A stretch of 64,000 bases of DNA from Candidatus Pseudobacter hemicellulosilyticus (GTDB lineage Bacteria > Bacteroidota > Bacteroidia > Chitinophagales > Chitinophagaceae). A model generated the notes under the pieces. The model was not told the DNA's origin and did not search any database. It saw nothing but the letters and a program-made list of their open reading frames with translations. This document shows, one piece after another, positions 42,830 to 50,765 of the stretch. Made by a program: the position numbers and the translations under genes. Position 1 is the stretch's first letter; the number at the start of each line of letters is the position of its first letter. Location of the stretch: contig CP119311.1 of assembly GCA_029202545.1 (NCBI GenBank), positions 930,001 to 994,000 on the forward strand, in the 5' to 3' direction.

Positions 42830-42864
42830 GGCACGTTGTATACGCGGGGCGTATACAACGTGCC
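42830..42864 (-). terminator. 15-bp perfect hairpin after eno
   Basis: GGCACGTTGTATACG (42830-42844) pairs perfectly with CGTATACAACGTGCC (42850-42864) over a 5-nt loop. On the minus strand it is followed by an AT-rich TTATAAATTTATAG, so it may end eno transcription or separate eno from divIC. Confidence 0.65.
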
Positions 42865-42878
42865 CGGATTGGTATTAA

Positions 42879-44168
42879 CTATTTACCAAATTTAATCTTT
42901 CCTTTCGGATAAATGGCGTTTCCTGCCAGTTCTTCTTCAATGCGGAGCAGCTGGTTGTACTTGGCCAGACGGTCAGTACGGCTTGCGGAACCGGTCTTGA
43001 TCTGTCCGCAGTTCAGGGCCACGGCCAGGTCAGCGATAGTGGTATCCTCGGTTTCACCACTGCGATGGCTCATGATAGAAGTGTATCCGTTGATCTGTGC
43101 CAGTTGTACGGCATTGATGGTTTCGGTTACAGTACCGATCTGGTTAACTTTTACCAGGATACTGTTGGCGATGCCTTGCTCAATACCTTGCTGCAGGCGT
43201 TTTACGTTGGTAACAAACAGGTCGTCACCTACCAGCTGGCATTTGCTGCCGATAGCGTCTGTCAGGTTCTTCCAACCTGCCCAGTCGTCTTCAGACATAC
43301 CGTCTTCGATAGAAACGATGGGATATTGTTTTACCCAGTTAGCCCAGTAAGCCACCATTTCATCGCTGCTGATGGTCTTGCCGGAGCTTTTATAGAATTT
43401 GTAGCTGTTGCTTTTTTCGTCGAACATTTCGGTACTGGCGGCGTCCATAGCAATGCCGATCTCAGAACCGGGTTTGTAACCGGCAGCAGTAATGGCTTCC
43501 AGTACGGTTTCAATAGCTTCTTCGTTGCTCTGGATATCAGGCGCAAAACCACCTTCATCACCTACGTTGGTGCTGTAGCCTTTTTTCTTCAGCACGGTTT
43601 TCAGGTTGTGGAAGATTTCCACACCCCAGCGGAGACCTTCGCTGAAAGAAGGAGCGCCTACGGGCAGGATCATGAACTCCTGGAAGTCGATCTTGTTGTC
43701 AGCGTGTACGCCGCCATTCAGGATATTCATCAGGGGCATGGGCAGTACGGTAGCGTTTACACCACCCAGGTAACGATACAGGGGCAGGCTTACTTCCTGT
43801 GCTGCGGCTTTGGCTACGGCCATGGAAACGGCCAGGGTAGCGTTGGCGCCCAGTTTGGATTTGTTTTCAGTTCCGTCAATTTCGAGCAGCTTTTCGTCGA
43901 TAGCAGCCTGTTTGGTTACTTCGGCGCCAATCAGCTGGTCGGCAATGATATCATTAACATTCTTTACGGCAGTCAGTACACCCCTGCCCAGGAATTTACT
44001 TTTATCAGCATCACGCAGTTCCACTGCCTCGTGTTTACCGGTAGAAGCGCCACTTGGTACCGCCGCGCGTCCAATAAATCCGTTATCTGTTACCACATCA
44101 ACTTCTACTGTGGGATTACCGCGACTGTCTAAGATTTGTCTCGCATGAATGTCAGCAATGTAACTCAT
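42879..44168 (-). CDS. eno: Enolase
   Basis: Glycolytic enzyme converting 2-phosphoglycerate to phosphoenolpyruvate in the cytosol, Mg-dependent. The 429 residues show SGASTGKHEAVELRD near the start, GGVHADNKIDFQEFMI, VGDEGGFAPD, the metal-site IVSIEDGMSEDDW, GDDLFVTN, and the SHRSGETEDT signature with catalytic Lys in ILVKVNQIGT. Highly conserved, so expression is likely high; the gene is followed by a perfect hairpin and then divIC. Confidence 0.98.
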   Translation of the reverse strand: MSYIADIHARQILDSRGNPTVEVDVVTDNGFIGRAAVPSGASTGKHEAVELRDADKSKFLGRGVLTAVKNVNDIIADQLIGAEVTKQAAIDEKLLEIDGTENKSKLGANATLAVSMAVAKAAAQEVSLPLYRYLGGVNATVLPMPLMNILNGGVHADNKIDFQEFMILPVGAPSFSEGLRWGVEIFHNLKTVLKKKGYSTNVGDEGGFAPDIQSNEEAIETVLEAITAAGYKPGSEIGIAMDAASTEMFDEKSNSYKFYKSSGKTISSDEMVAYWANWVKQYPIVSIEDGMSEDDWAGWKNLTDAIGSKCQLVGDDLFVTNVKRLQQGIEQGIANSILVKVNQIGTVTETINAVQLAQINGYTSIMSHRSGETEDTTIADLAVALNCGQIKTGSASRTDRLAKYNQLLRIEEELAGNAIYPKGKIKFGK

Positions 44169-44232
44169 GATTCGATTGTTTTAAATTTTGTTCTTTTTAG
44201 AGCATGGTATTATAAAAAATGCACGCTGGTCA

Positions 44233-45141
44233 CTACGCACTGGTGAGCGCCCGGAACACATCCTCAAGGCTTTGTCCACCGGCCTGCAAAGAAACGATAT
44301 TCAAATTATGCTGCAAAGTGAGTTCCATCAGTTGCCGTTGTGATTCTTTCACATCCCGGCAGACTAACGCCCATTCGTTAGCGGAAAGCTGGGTCACAGA
44401 TTCCACCTGTCCAAGGTTCTGGAGCCAGGAAGGGTCCACTGCCTCCCGGAACACCACCCGCAGGGTGCTGGTCCCGGCCGACTGGAGCCGGAGCTGGCTC
44501 AGGGTATCATCAGCTACCAGGTTGCCCCGGTTGATGATCACTACCCGGTCACAGATAGCCTCCACTTCCTGGAGAATATGGGAAGAAAAAAGAACGGTCT
44601 TGTTTTGCCCCAGCTGCCTGATCAGCTCCCGGATCTCAATGATCTGGTTGGGGTCCAGTCCGGTGGTGGGTTCATCCAGCACCAGCACTTCGGGGTCATG
44701 GATCAGGGCGGCTGCCAGTCCAACCCGCTGCTTATAGCCTTTGGACAGCTGACCGATACGCTTTTTGCTTTCAATAGTCAACCCAACGGTGGTGATGACC
44801 TGCTCAATCCGGTTCTTACGGTCGGGCACGCCATGGATATCAGCCACAAAATCGAGGTATTCCCGTACATACATATCGTAGTATAGGGGATTGGCTTCCG
44901 GCAGGTAGCCGATCCTGGCTTTGGCGGCCAGGGGATCCTGCTGTACGTTGATGCCACAGACAAGGGCATCCCCGGCATCAGGGAGTAAGTAGCCGGTCAG
45001 GATCTTCATAGTAGTGGATTTCCCGGCGCCATTAGGCCCCAGGAAACCCACAATTTCTCCCTTGGCCACCTTGAAGGAAAGGTCGTTGACCGCCTTCTGC
45101 TGGCCGTAGTATTTCAATAGGTTTCTGACTTCAAGGGACAT
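44233..45141 (-). CDS. gldA: ABC transporter ATP-binding protein GldA
   Basis: ATPase of the gliding-associated ABC transporter in Bacteroidota. A 302-residue protein with Walker A GPNGAGKST, the Q-loop region YLPEANPLYYDMYVREYLDF that is characteristic of GldA, signature LSKGYKQRVGLAAALI, Walker B VLVLDEPTTGLDP, and a C-terminal extension (LRLQSAGTSTLRVVFREAV). Its membrane partners GldF and GldG are not in this stretch. Its ATG is 5 nt from a perfect -7 element inside the gap after the carbonic anhydrase gene. Whether the organism glides cannot be decided from this gene alone. Confidence 0.9.
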   Translation of the reverse strand: MSLEVRNLLKYYGQQKAVNDLSFKVAKGEIVGFLGPNGAGKSTTMKILTGYLLPDAGDALVCGINVQQDPLAAKARIGYLPEANPLYYDMYVREYLDFVADIHGVPDRKNRIEQVITTVGLTIESKKRIGQLSKGYKQRVGLAAALIHDPEVLVLDEPTTGLDPNQIIEIRELIRQLGQNKTVLFSSHILQEVEAICDRVVIINRGNLVADDTLSQLRLQSAGTSTLRVVFREAVDPSWLQNLGQVESVTQLSANEWALVCRDVKESQRQLMELTLQHNLNIVSLQAGGQSLEDVFRALTSA

Positions 45142-45146
45142 GAAGA

Positions 45147-45154
45147 CAAACCTA
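45147..45154 (-). promoter_or_regulatory. -7 element of gldA, 5 nt before its start codon
   Basis: The minus strand reads TAGGTTTG, then TCTTC, then ATG. Only 15 nt separate gldA from the carbonic anhydrase stop, so this element would let gldA be transcribed on its own, leaderless. Confidence 0.55.
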
Positions 45155-45156
45155 CA

Positions 45157-45822
45157 CTAAAATTCCCATTTCTTAAGGTTCTCATACTGGTACAGCGGAT
45201 CGATGCTGGACCCTGCTTTCATTTCAATAACAGGATTGATCAGGCCATCCTTCAGACCATATACCCAGCCATGAAGGTCGGGACGCTGATCAGACTGCCA
45301 GGCGCGCTGAATAATGGAGGTCTTGGCCAGATTAGCCAACTGCTCCACTACGTTCAGTTCAACGAGGCGGTCGCTGCGCTTTTCTTCATCTTCAATAGCA
45401 TTCAGTTCATCACGGTGCAGACGGTATACATCCTTGATGTTCCGCAGCCACATGTTGAGCACCAGCTTGAAGTCCGTTTTGGTAGCGGCAGCTTTGATAC
45501 CACCACAGCCATAGTGACCACAAACAATCACGTGTTTCACCCTGAGGTGGTTAACGGCGTAATCCAGCACACTGAGCAGGTTCACATCCGTGTTGATCAC
45601 CAGGTTGGCCACGTTGCGGTGTACGAAGATCTCACCAGGCTGAGTGCCGGTGATCTCATTGGCGGGTACGCGGCTGTCACTACAGCCAATCCACAAAAAT
45701 TCCGGTTTCTGCAATTGCGCCAGCCGTTCAAAATACTCGGGATCGGCATTTACTCTTTCAGCGGCCCATGCTTTGTTCTCCAATAATAATTTCTCGTACG
45801 AGGGTACTGTTCCTTTTGCCAT
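45157..45822 (-). CDS. can: Beta-class carbonic anhydrase (first of two tandem copies)
   Basis: Zinc enzyme interconverting CO2 and bicarbonate. Zinc ligands and the Asp-Arg dyad are visible: WIGCSDSRVPANEI (Cys, Asp, Arg) and CGHYGCGGIKAA (His, Cys). Length 221 is normal. The start ATG at 45822 is preferred to an upstream ATG at 45852 that overlaps the promoter element at 45850-45857. It is a close paralogue of the next gene upstream, with nearly identical N-terminus (YEKLLLENKAWAAE against FEKLLLENKAWAAE), and belongs with a SulP transporter. Confidence 0.94.
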   Translation of the reverse strand: MAKGTVPSYEKLLLENKAWAAERVNADPEYFERLAQLQKPEFLWIGCSDSRVPANEITGTQPGEIFVHRNVANLVINTDVNLLSVLDYAVNHLRVKHVIVCGHYGCGGIKAAATKTDFKLVLNMWLRNIKDVYRLHRDELNAIEDEEKRSDRLVELNVVEQLANLAKTSIIQRAWQSDQRPDLHGWVYGLKDGLINPVIEMKAGSSIDPLYQYENLKKWEF

Positions 45823-45849
45823 AATCGGTTTGTAATTTGATTTCGTATA

Positions 45850-45857
45850 CAAATATA
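45850..45857 (-). promoter_or_regulatory. -7 element of the first carbonic anhydrase gene
   Basis: The minus strand reads TATATTTG, 27 nt before the ATG, giving an ordinary leader of about 20 nt. It suggests this copy can be expressed separately from the SulP gene. Confidence 0.6.
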
Positions 45858-45908
45858 AAGGTCAGCCGTAACCAGTAGTGCATTAGCGGCCGGCCTTCTG
45901 GTGATTTT

Positions 45909-46541
45909 TTATAATACGTGATAGGGAGCCGGCTCTTCCTGTTTAATGGGCGGCGTCAGGGTGAACACCGGTTTCAGCAGCCCGTCGCCCAGGCCATATA
46001 CCCAGCCGTGGATATAGGGTCTTCTTTCATGCTCCCATGCCTTGCGGATAGTTTCCGTTTTGGAAAGGTTGATGACCTGCTGGCGGACATTGCATTCCAC
46101 CAGCCTGTTGACCCGGTCTTCTTCCTTCTCAATGGTATCTATCTCATCCCTGAACTCATCATATACATTCTTGATATTGATGATCCATTTGTCAATGATG
46201 CCATAGGAATGGTTGGTCATGGCCGCTTTCACCCCACCGCAGTTATGGTGACCGCAGACAATGATATGTTTCACTTTCAGGTGAGCTACAGCGTATTCCA
46301 GTACGCTGAGTACATTGATATCATCTTCCACCACCAGGTTGGCAATATTGCGGTGTACAAAGATCTCTCCCGGCAGTGTACCGGTGATCTCATTGGCCGG
46401 CACGCGGCTGTCACTGCAGCCGATCCAGAGAAATTCAGGCGTCTGCACATGTTGCAGCCGCTCAAAGAATTCAGGATCGTCCTGGAGCGTTTCCGCCGCC
46501 CAGGCCTTATTTTCCAGTAATAATTTCTCGAATGATTGCAT
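45909..46541 (-). CDS. can: Beta-class carbonic anhydrase (second tandem copy, next to SulP)
   Basis: A 210-residue beta carbonic anhydrase with the same zinc and Asp-Arg motifs (WIGCSDSRVPANEI; CGHHNCGGVKAA). In this copy the His-x2-Cys segment reads HHNCGG where the other has HYGCGG. The C-terminus ends in a Pro-rich TLTPPIKQEEPAP. The ATG at 46541 (MQSFEKLLLENK) was chosen since the longer frame runs into the SulP gene. It lies 4 nt after the SulP stop, so transporter and enzyme form one operon. Confidence 0.94.
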   Translation of the reverse strand: MQSFEKLLLENKAWAAETLQDDPEFFERLQHVQTPEFLWIGCSDSRVPANEITGTLPGEIFVHRNIANLVVEDDINVLSVLEYAVAHLKVKHIIVCGHHNCGGVKAAMTNHSYGIIDKWIINIKNVYDEFRDEIDTIEKEEDRVNRLVECNVRQQVINLSKTETIRKAWEHERRPYIHGWVYGLGDGLLKPVFTLTPPIKQEEPAPYHVL

Positions 46542-46545
46542 GATT

Positions 46546-48144
46546 TTAGTTTTTGGAGACCAGTACTTCCACAGAAGGCCGCAGATCGTGCAGTTCTGCA
46601 AATCCCTGGTCCTTGTAAACACTTCGTTTCAGTTCTACTTTTATATTCTTCAGCGGAGCATGTTTCATAAAGTCTTCTATCACTTCCACTACATCCTTAT
46701 CAATAAAGTCAGCGCGGGCTGCATCTATCAGTACATAGGAATTGGCAGGTACTTTCTCCAGCTTCTGTTTGATGATGGGTTTGTTCAGGAACGATACGTC
46801 TTTCCGCAGGCGGAACAGGTATTTGTTCTCATCGTTCACCACAAATACAGCCGATTTGAAATTGCTGCGCATCACAAAGAACAGGCCTACCAGGCAGCCG
46901 ATCAGGATACCTATGAGCAGGTCGGTCAGCAGGATAGCACCCACCGTGATCACGAAGGGCAGGAACTGCTCCCAGCCTTTGCGGAAGAACTCGGTGTAGA
47001 GCGCCGGCTTGGTAAGTTTGTAACCGGTGTAGATCAGGATAGCCGCCAGTGAGCTATAGGGGATCAGGTTCAGTACTCCCGGGATCAGGGCCACACAGGC
47101 CAGCAGGAGAATACCATGCATGATGGCGGACATCTTTGTCTTAGCGCCGGAGTTTACGTTGGCCGAGGTACGGACAATCACCGAAGTAAGGGGTAAACCA
47201 CCTATCAGACCGGACAGCAGGTTACCTACACCCTGGGCTTTCAGTTCCCGGTTGGTAGGAGTGACCCGCTGATAGGGATCCAGTTCATCCGCCGCCTCAA
47301 TATTCAGCAGTGTTTCCAGGCTGGCTACAATGGCAATGGTCAGGGCAGTGGTCCATACAGCAACATTGGCCAGGCCGCTGAAATCAGGGAGGGTAAAGAA
47401 CGAGACGAACTCACCGGCACTTTCCGCAATGGGGATCTGCACCAGGTGTGAGGTACCCAGGGCCAGGTGCGGCATGGATACTTTCAGCCATTCATTGACG
47501 CCTACACCAAACAATACCACAAACAGCGGAGAAGGGACCAGCTTGAAGAACTTGGCTTTTTTGGCCAGTACTTTATCCCATAGTAACTGCACCAGGATGG
47601 ATATCACGCCAATGGCCAGGGCTACCGGCAGCATATTACGGACGGAATAATACAATTCTGAAAAGGTATTCTTTCCGTCTTTCTGGGCAAATGCTTCATC
47701 GCCCTGGAAATCGGCTTCATAGCCTACCAGGTGGGGAATTTGTTTCAGGATCAGGATAAGGCCGATAGCGGCCAGCATGCCTTTGATAACGCCGGAGGGA
47801 ATATAATCCCCCAGGATACCGGCTTTCAGGTAACCCAGAATGATCTGGAAGACGCCTCCCAGCACAACGGCTACCAGGAAGATCTCAAAAACCTGCAGTT
47901 TACCAATGGCCACGGCCACAATGGCGGTCAGGCCGGCTGCCGGTCCGCTTACACTCAGTTGGGAACCGCTGAGTGCGCCGATCACAATACCCCCCACAAT
48001 ACCGCCGATAAGGCCGGAAAAGGAAGGTGCATTGGAACCCAATGCAATACCCAGACAGAGGGGCAAAGCGATCAGGAATACCACTACGGATGCCGGAAAA
48101 TCCGAGCCAAGAGAGCTAAAATAGCCCTTTGCTTTTTTGACCAT
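46546..48144 (-). CDS. SulP-family anion transporter, probably for bicarbonate
   Basis: A 532-residue inner-membrane transporter of the SulP (SLC26-like) family. It begins with the conserved FPASVVVFLIALPLCLGIAL and ends with a STAS-like cytosolic domain (about 430-532; AVFVVNDENKYLFRLRKDVS, VLIDAARADFIDKDVVEVIE). Ten or more hydrophobic helices are visible, and SGPAAGLTAIVAV is the anion-binding region. The substrate is inferred as bicarbonate because two carbonic anhydrase genes follow directly. Sulfate is the main alternative. Confidence 0.9.
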   Translation of the reverse strand: MVKKAKGYFSSLGSDFPASVVVFLIALPLCLGIALGSNAPSFSGLIGGIVGGIVIGALSGSQLSVSGPAAGLTAIVAVAIGKLQVFEIFLVAVVLGGVFQIILGYLKAGILGDYIPSGVIKGMLAAIGLILILKQIPHLVGYEADFQGDEAFAQKDGKNTFSELYYSVRNMLPVALAIGVISILVQLLWDKVLAKKAKFFKLVPSPLFVVLFGVGVNEWLKVSMPHLALGTSHLVQIPIAESAGEFVSFFTLPDFSGLANVAVWTTALTIAIVASLETLLNIEAADELDPYQRVTPTNRELKAQGVGNLLSGLIGGLPLTSVIVRTSANVNSGAKTKMSAIMHGILLLACVALIPGVLNLIPYSSLAAILIYTGYKLTKPALYTEFFRKGWEQFLPFVITVGAILLTDLLIGILIGCLVGLFFVMRSNFKSAVFVVNDENKYLFRLRKDVSFLNKPIIKQKLEKVPANSYVLIDAARADFIDKDVVEVIEDFMKHAPLKNIKVELKRSVYKDQGFAELHDLRPSVEVLVSKN

Positions 48145-48319
48145 AAAAAAGGAATAGTTTAATTGAACCTTGTTAACGAATCGTATGAATAGAAAAACGT
48201 GCTACTGTTGTCCGTTGCTTTTTTCAGGTCAACAATCGATGATGAAATGCTCCGTTGATGAATAACAAGAGATCGATCAATAGATCAATTAGAATAAGAG
48301 AAGAAACGTGGAAACAGGG

Positions 48320-48700
48320 TTATGCTTCCGGAGGCGGTGAAAGCAGTTCAAAATGAACAATACTCAATTGCTCAGCTTCGTGTATCATATGCTGAAAGAG
48401 CGCATCGATCCAGGAAGGATGCTCTGCATGCGCTGCATCATGAATATACTCTTCTGTCAGGGAAACAGGATTGCCGGGACTCTTTTCATCCGGGCCGGAA
48501 GGATTACAGGGAAATGTTTCAGGGGACTCTTCTTCACCCTGCCCTTGCAGGCTGACCACCTTGTGCGTATTGTCGGCCGATGCATAGATAAAGAAGTTGA
48601 TGCTGGTAAGCCACAGCAATAACAGCATCATCCCCGCGGAGAGAAAGGCTTTCACCCTCCGGAGCGACCGTTGTTGCCGTATGTCTGTTCTTTGCATCAT
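48320..48700 (-). CDS. Small anchored periplasmic protein, unknown
   Basis: A 126-residue protein with a basic N-terminus (RQQRSLRRVKAF), one hydrophobic segment (about 22-42, SAGMMLLLLWLTSINFFIYA) and a hydrophilic acidic remainder with His-rich HDAAHAEHPSWIDALFQHM and a Pro-rich end (LLSPPPEA). It is likely secreted or anchored in the periplasm; no family recognised. It starts with a double ATG at 48700 behind a good promoter. Confidence 0.6.
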   Translation of the reverse strand: MMQRTDIRQQRSLRRVKAFLSAGMMLLLLWLTSINFFIYASADNTHKVVSLQGQGEEESPETFPCNPSGPDEKSPGNPVSLTEEYIHDAAHAEHPSWIDALFQHMIHEAEQLSIVHFELLSPPPEA

Positions 48701-48722
48701 TGATATTCTGTAAACTTGAAAG

Positions 48723-48730
48723 CAAATATA
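48723..48730 (-). promoter_or_regulatory. -7 element of the small anchored-protein gene
   Basis: The minus strand reads TATATTTG, 22 nt before the ATG, with a possible -33 ATTGG about 20 nt further upstream. Confidence 0.65.
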
Positions 48731-48846
48731 ACGGAATCAGGCTTTTTCACCCAATCTGTTAGCTCTTTTTTAACATAAAGATGACCCGGATATTACACAG
48801 ATTAAATCCTCGTTAAACCTTTCCAGTGGCTGGTTTGCGGACTTTA

Positions 48847-49086
48847 TTACAGATCCTCCGAACGTTCCGGCAGCTGGCTGTACTCCCCTTTAAGGGCATA
48901 ATAGCCGAAGATCATCATTCCTATGGAAATAGGGACAAACACTATAATGAACACGCCCCACTGGATTTTAGTATCTATTACCGGCCTTGCCTTTATCTCT
49001 GCAGCAGCCATGCTGATCAGGTAAATGATGGCCACCGGCCCCAGTAACAGCCAGACCAGCCCCATTGCCCTTTTTACTGTATTCAT
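48847..49086 (-). CDS. DUF6814-type small membrane protein
   Basis: A 79-residue protein with two membrane helices (about 8-26 and 44-64: MGLVWLLLGPVAIIYLISMA; WGVFIIVFVPISIGMMIFGY), resembling the DUF6814 family. Such genes usually follow transporters of the MHS type in Bacteroidota, as here (35 nt after it). It is probably an accessory subunit of that transporter (inference). The start ATG at 49086 was chosen (MNTVKRAMGL); the longer frame overlaps the transporter. Confidence 0.8.
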   Translation of the reverse strand: MNTVKRAMGLVWLLLGPVAIIYLISMAAAEIKARPVIDTKIQWGVFIIVFVPISIGMMIFGYYALKGEYSQLPERSEDL

Positions 49087-49121
49087 ACTATCGGTTTTAT
49101 GGTAAAGCAAATCGTTTGGGA

Positions 49122-50678
49122 TCAGTCATTCACGTCCGGATCGATCCGGTTGCTGACATATATCGCCCCAATCACCAGGCAGATGCCGGCAATCAGGATA
49201 GGATACCAAAGCCCGGATAAGGGATCACCCACGTAAATGGTGGTGAACAGCGTAGCCACAAAGGGCGTCAGACCGCCAAACACCCCATTCCCGATATGAT
49301 AAGGCAGGGACATGGAGGTATAACGGATCCTTGTGGGGAATAGTTCAACCAGGAAAGCCGCTATAGGCCCGTAAACCATGGTCACATACAGGACCAGGAG
49401 GAATAACCAGCCCACCAGCGACCAATACCCCCCACTACCCAGTTTCTTATCAAAATAACTAACGTTTGTTTTAGTGCTAATTTGTCCATCTTCCGCCACG
49501 CTGATCTTCTCCTCCCGTTTTTCCCTGAACCGGGATCCATCTGTATAGCTTACTTCACTGATAGTGGTCCGGACGGTATCGGCCGGGAACTTCTCCAGTA
49601 TCAGCGTATCAGCTGAAAGGATCTTCCGCGCACCTGCCAGCTCAGTTTTGGCCGCAGGATCGGTGATACTGATAAACCGATGGAAGATGAAATGGTAGGT
49701 ACTGACGGCCAGCAGCATGCCGGTCAGCATGATCCATTTGCGCCCTACCCTGTCGCTCCAGCCGCCAAACAACACAAAGAAAGGCGTGGCAAACAGGATG
49801 GCCCAGATCAGGATAGTGCGGGATTGTTCAAAATCGATCCGGCAGGTATTTTCCAGGAACGACTGCGCATAGAACTGACCGGTATACCAGACCACGCCCT
49901 GCCCCATAGTAGCGCCAAAAAGCGCCAGCAGCACCATTTTCAGGTTGGCCTTATGCCCAAAACTTTCTTTAAGGGGATTCACAGAAACCTTTCCCTCCGA
50001 CTTAAGCCGGGAGAACAGCGGCGATTCTTTCATCCTGAGCCGGATATATACTGATACGCCCACCAGCAGGATAGAGACCCAGAACGGTATCCGCCAGCCC
50101 CAGTCGTTGAACTTTTTGATAGAGGTATCCAGATCACTGGAAAGACTATGCCTTGTAAGCAGGATAACACCCAGGGAAAGGAACAGGCCCAGTGTGGCGG
50201 TAGTCTGGATCCAGCTGGTGTAAAAACCACGCCTGCCGGGCGGTGCATGCTCTGCCACATAGGTGGCGGCGCCACCGTATTCCCCGCCCAGCGCCAGCCC
50301 CTGCAGCAGGCGCAGCAGCAGCACTATGATGGGGGCGGCAAAGCCGATGGTCTCATACCCCGGCACCAGGCCGATGGCAAAAGTGGAACCGCCCATCAGC
50401 ACCAGCGTTAACAGGAAAGTGTACTTCCTGCCCACGAGATCACCCAGCCTGCCAAAGACCAGCGCCCCGAACGGACGCACAATAAAGCCCGCTGCAAAAG
50501 TAGCGAGGGTAGCCAGCAAAGCCGCGGTGGGATTGGTTTTTGGAAAAAACTGTTGGGAAATCACAGTTGCCAGGCTACCGAAAATGTAGAAGTCGTACCA
50601 TTCTATCAGCGTGCCTACAGAAGATGCAGTGATCACTTTCCATATGCCGGAAGGGTTAGCAGCAGTCGTTTTGTTCAT
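49122..50678 (-). CDS. MFS transporter, metabolite:H+ symporter (MHS) type
   Basis: A 518-residue major-facilitator protein of the MHS group, which import osmolytes or carboxylates such as proline, betaine, shikimate or citrate with protons. Typical marks are GTLIEWYDFYIFG near the start, GRLGDLVGRKYTF between helices 2 and 3, and LLLRLLQGLALGGEYGGAATYVAEH. An insert of about 75 polar residues sits between helices 9 and 10 (about 345-420, RTTISEVSYTDGSRF), longer than usual for the group. It is divergent from acs, which hints at an organic-acid substrate. Confidence 0.9.
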   Translation of the reverse strand: MNKTTAANPSGIWKVITASSVGTLIEWYDFYIFGSLATVISQQFFPKTNPTAALLATLATFAAGFIVRPFGALVFGRLGDLVGRKYTFLLTLVLMGGSTFAIGLVPGYETIGFAAPIIVLLLRLLQGLALGGEYGGAATYVAEHAPPGRRGFYTSWIQTTATLGLFLSLGVILLTRHSLSSDLDTSIKKFNDWGWRIPFWVSILLVGVSVYIRLRMKESPLFSRLKSEGKVSVNPLKESFGHKANLKMVLLALFGATMGQGVVWYTGQFYAQSFLENTCRIDFEQSRTILIWAILFATPFFVLFGGWSDRVGRKWIMLTGMLLAVSTYHFIFHRFISITDPAAKTELAGARKILSADTLILEKFPADTVRTTISEVSYTDGSRFREKREEKISVAEDGQISTKTNVSYFDKKLGSGGYWSLVGWLFLLVLYVTMVYGPIAAFLVELFPTRIRYTSMSLPYHIGNGVFGGLTPFVATLFTTIYVGDPLSGLWYPILIAGICLVIGAIYVSNRIDPDVND

Positions 50679-50682
50679 TCAT

Positions 50683-50690
50683 GAAAGATA
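50683..50690 (-). promoter_or_regulatory. Possible -7 element of the MHS gene, 4 nt before its start
   Basis: The minus strand reads TATCTTTC (one base off TAnnTTTG), then ATGA, then the ATG. It fits the short-leader pattern of dgt, pheS, gldA and ridA. Confidence 0.4.
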
Positions 50691-50765
50691 ACTTCACATT
50701 TTGAAATTTTCAAATGGCTGATTTTTTTATTTCCATTAATTTTAGAGCATAACAATACAAGCCAT

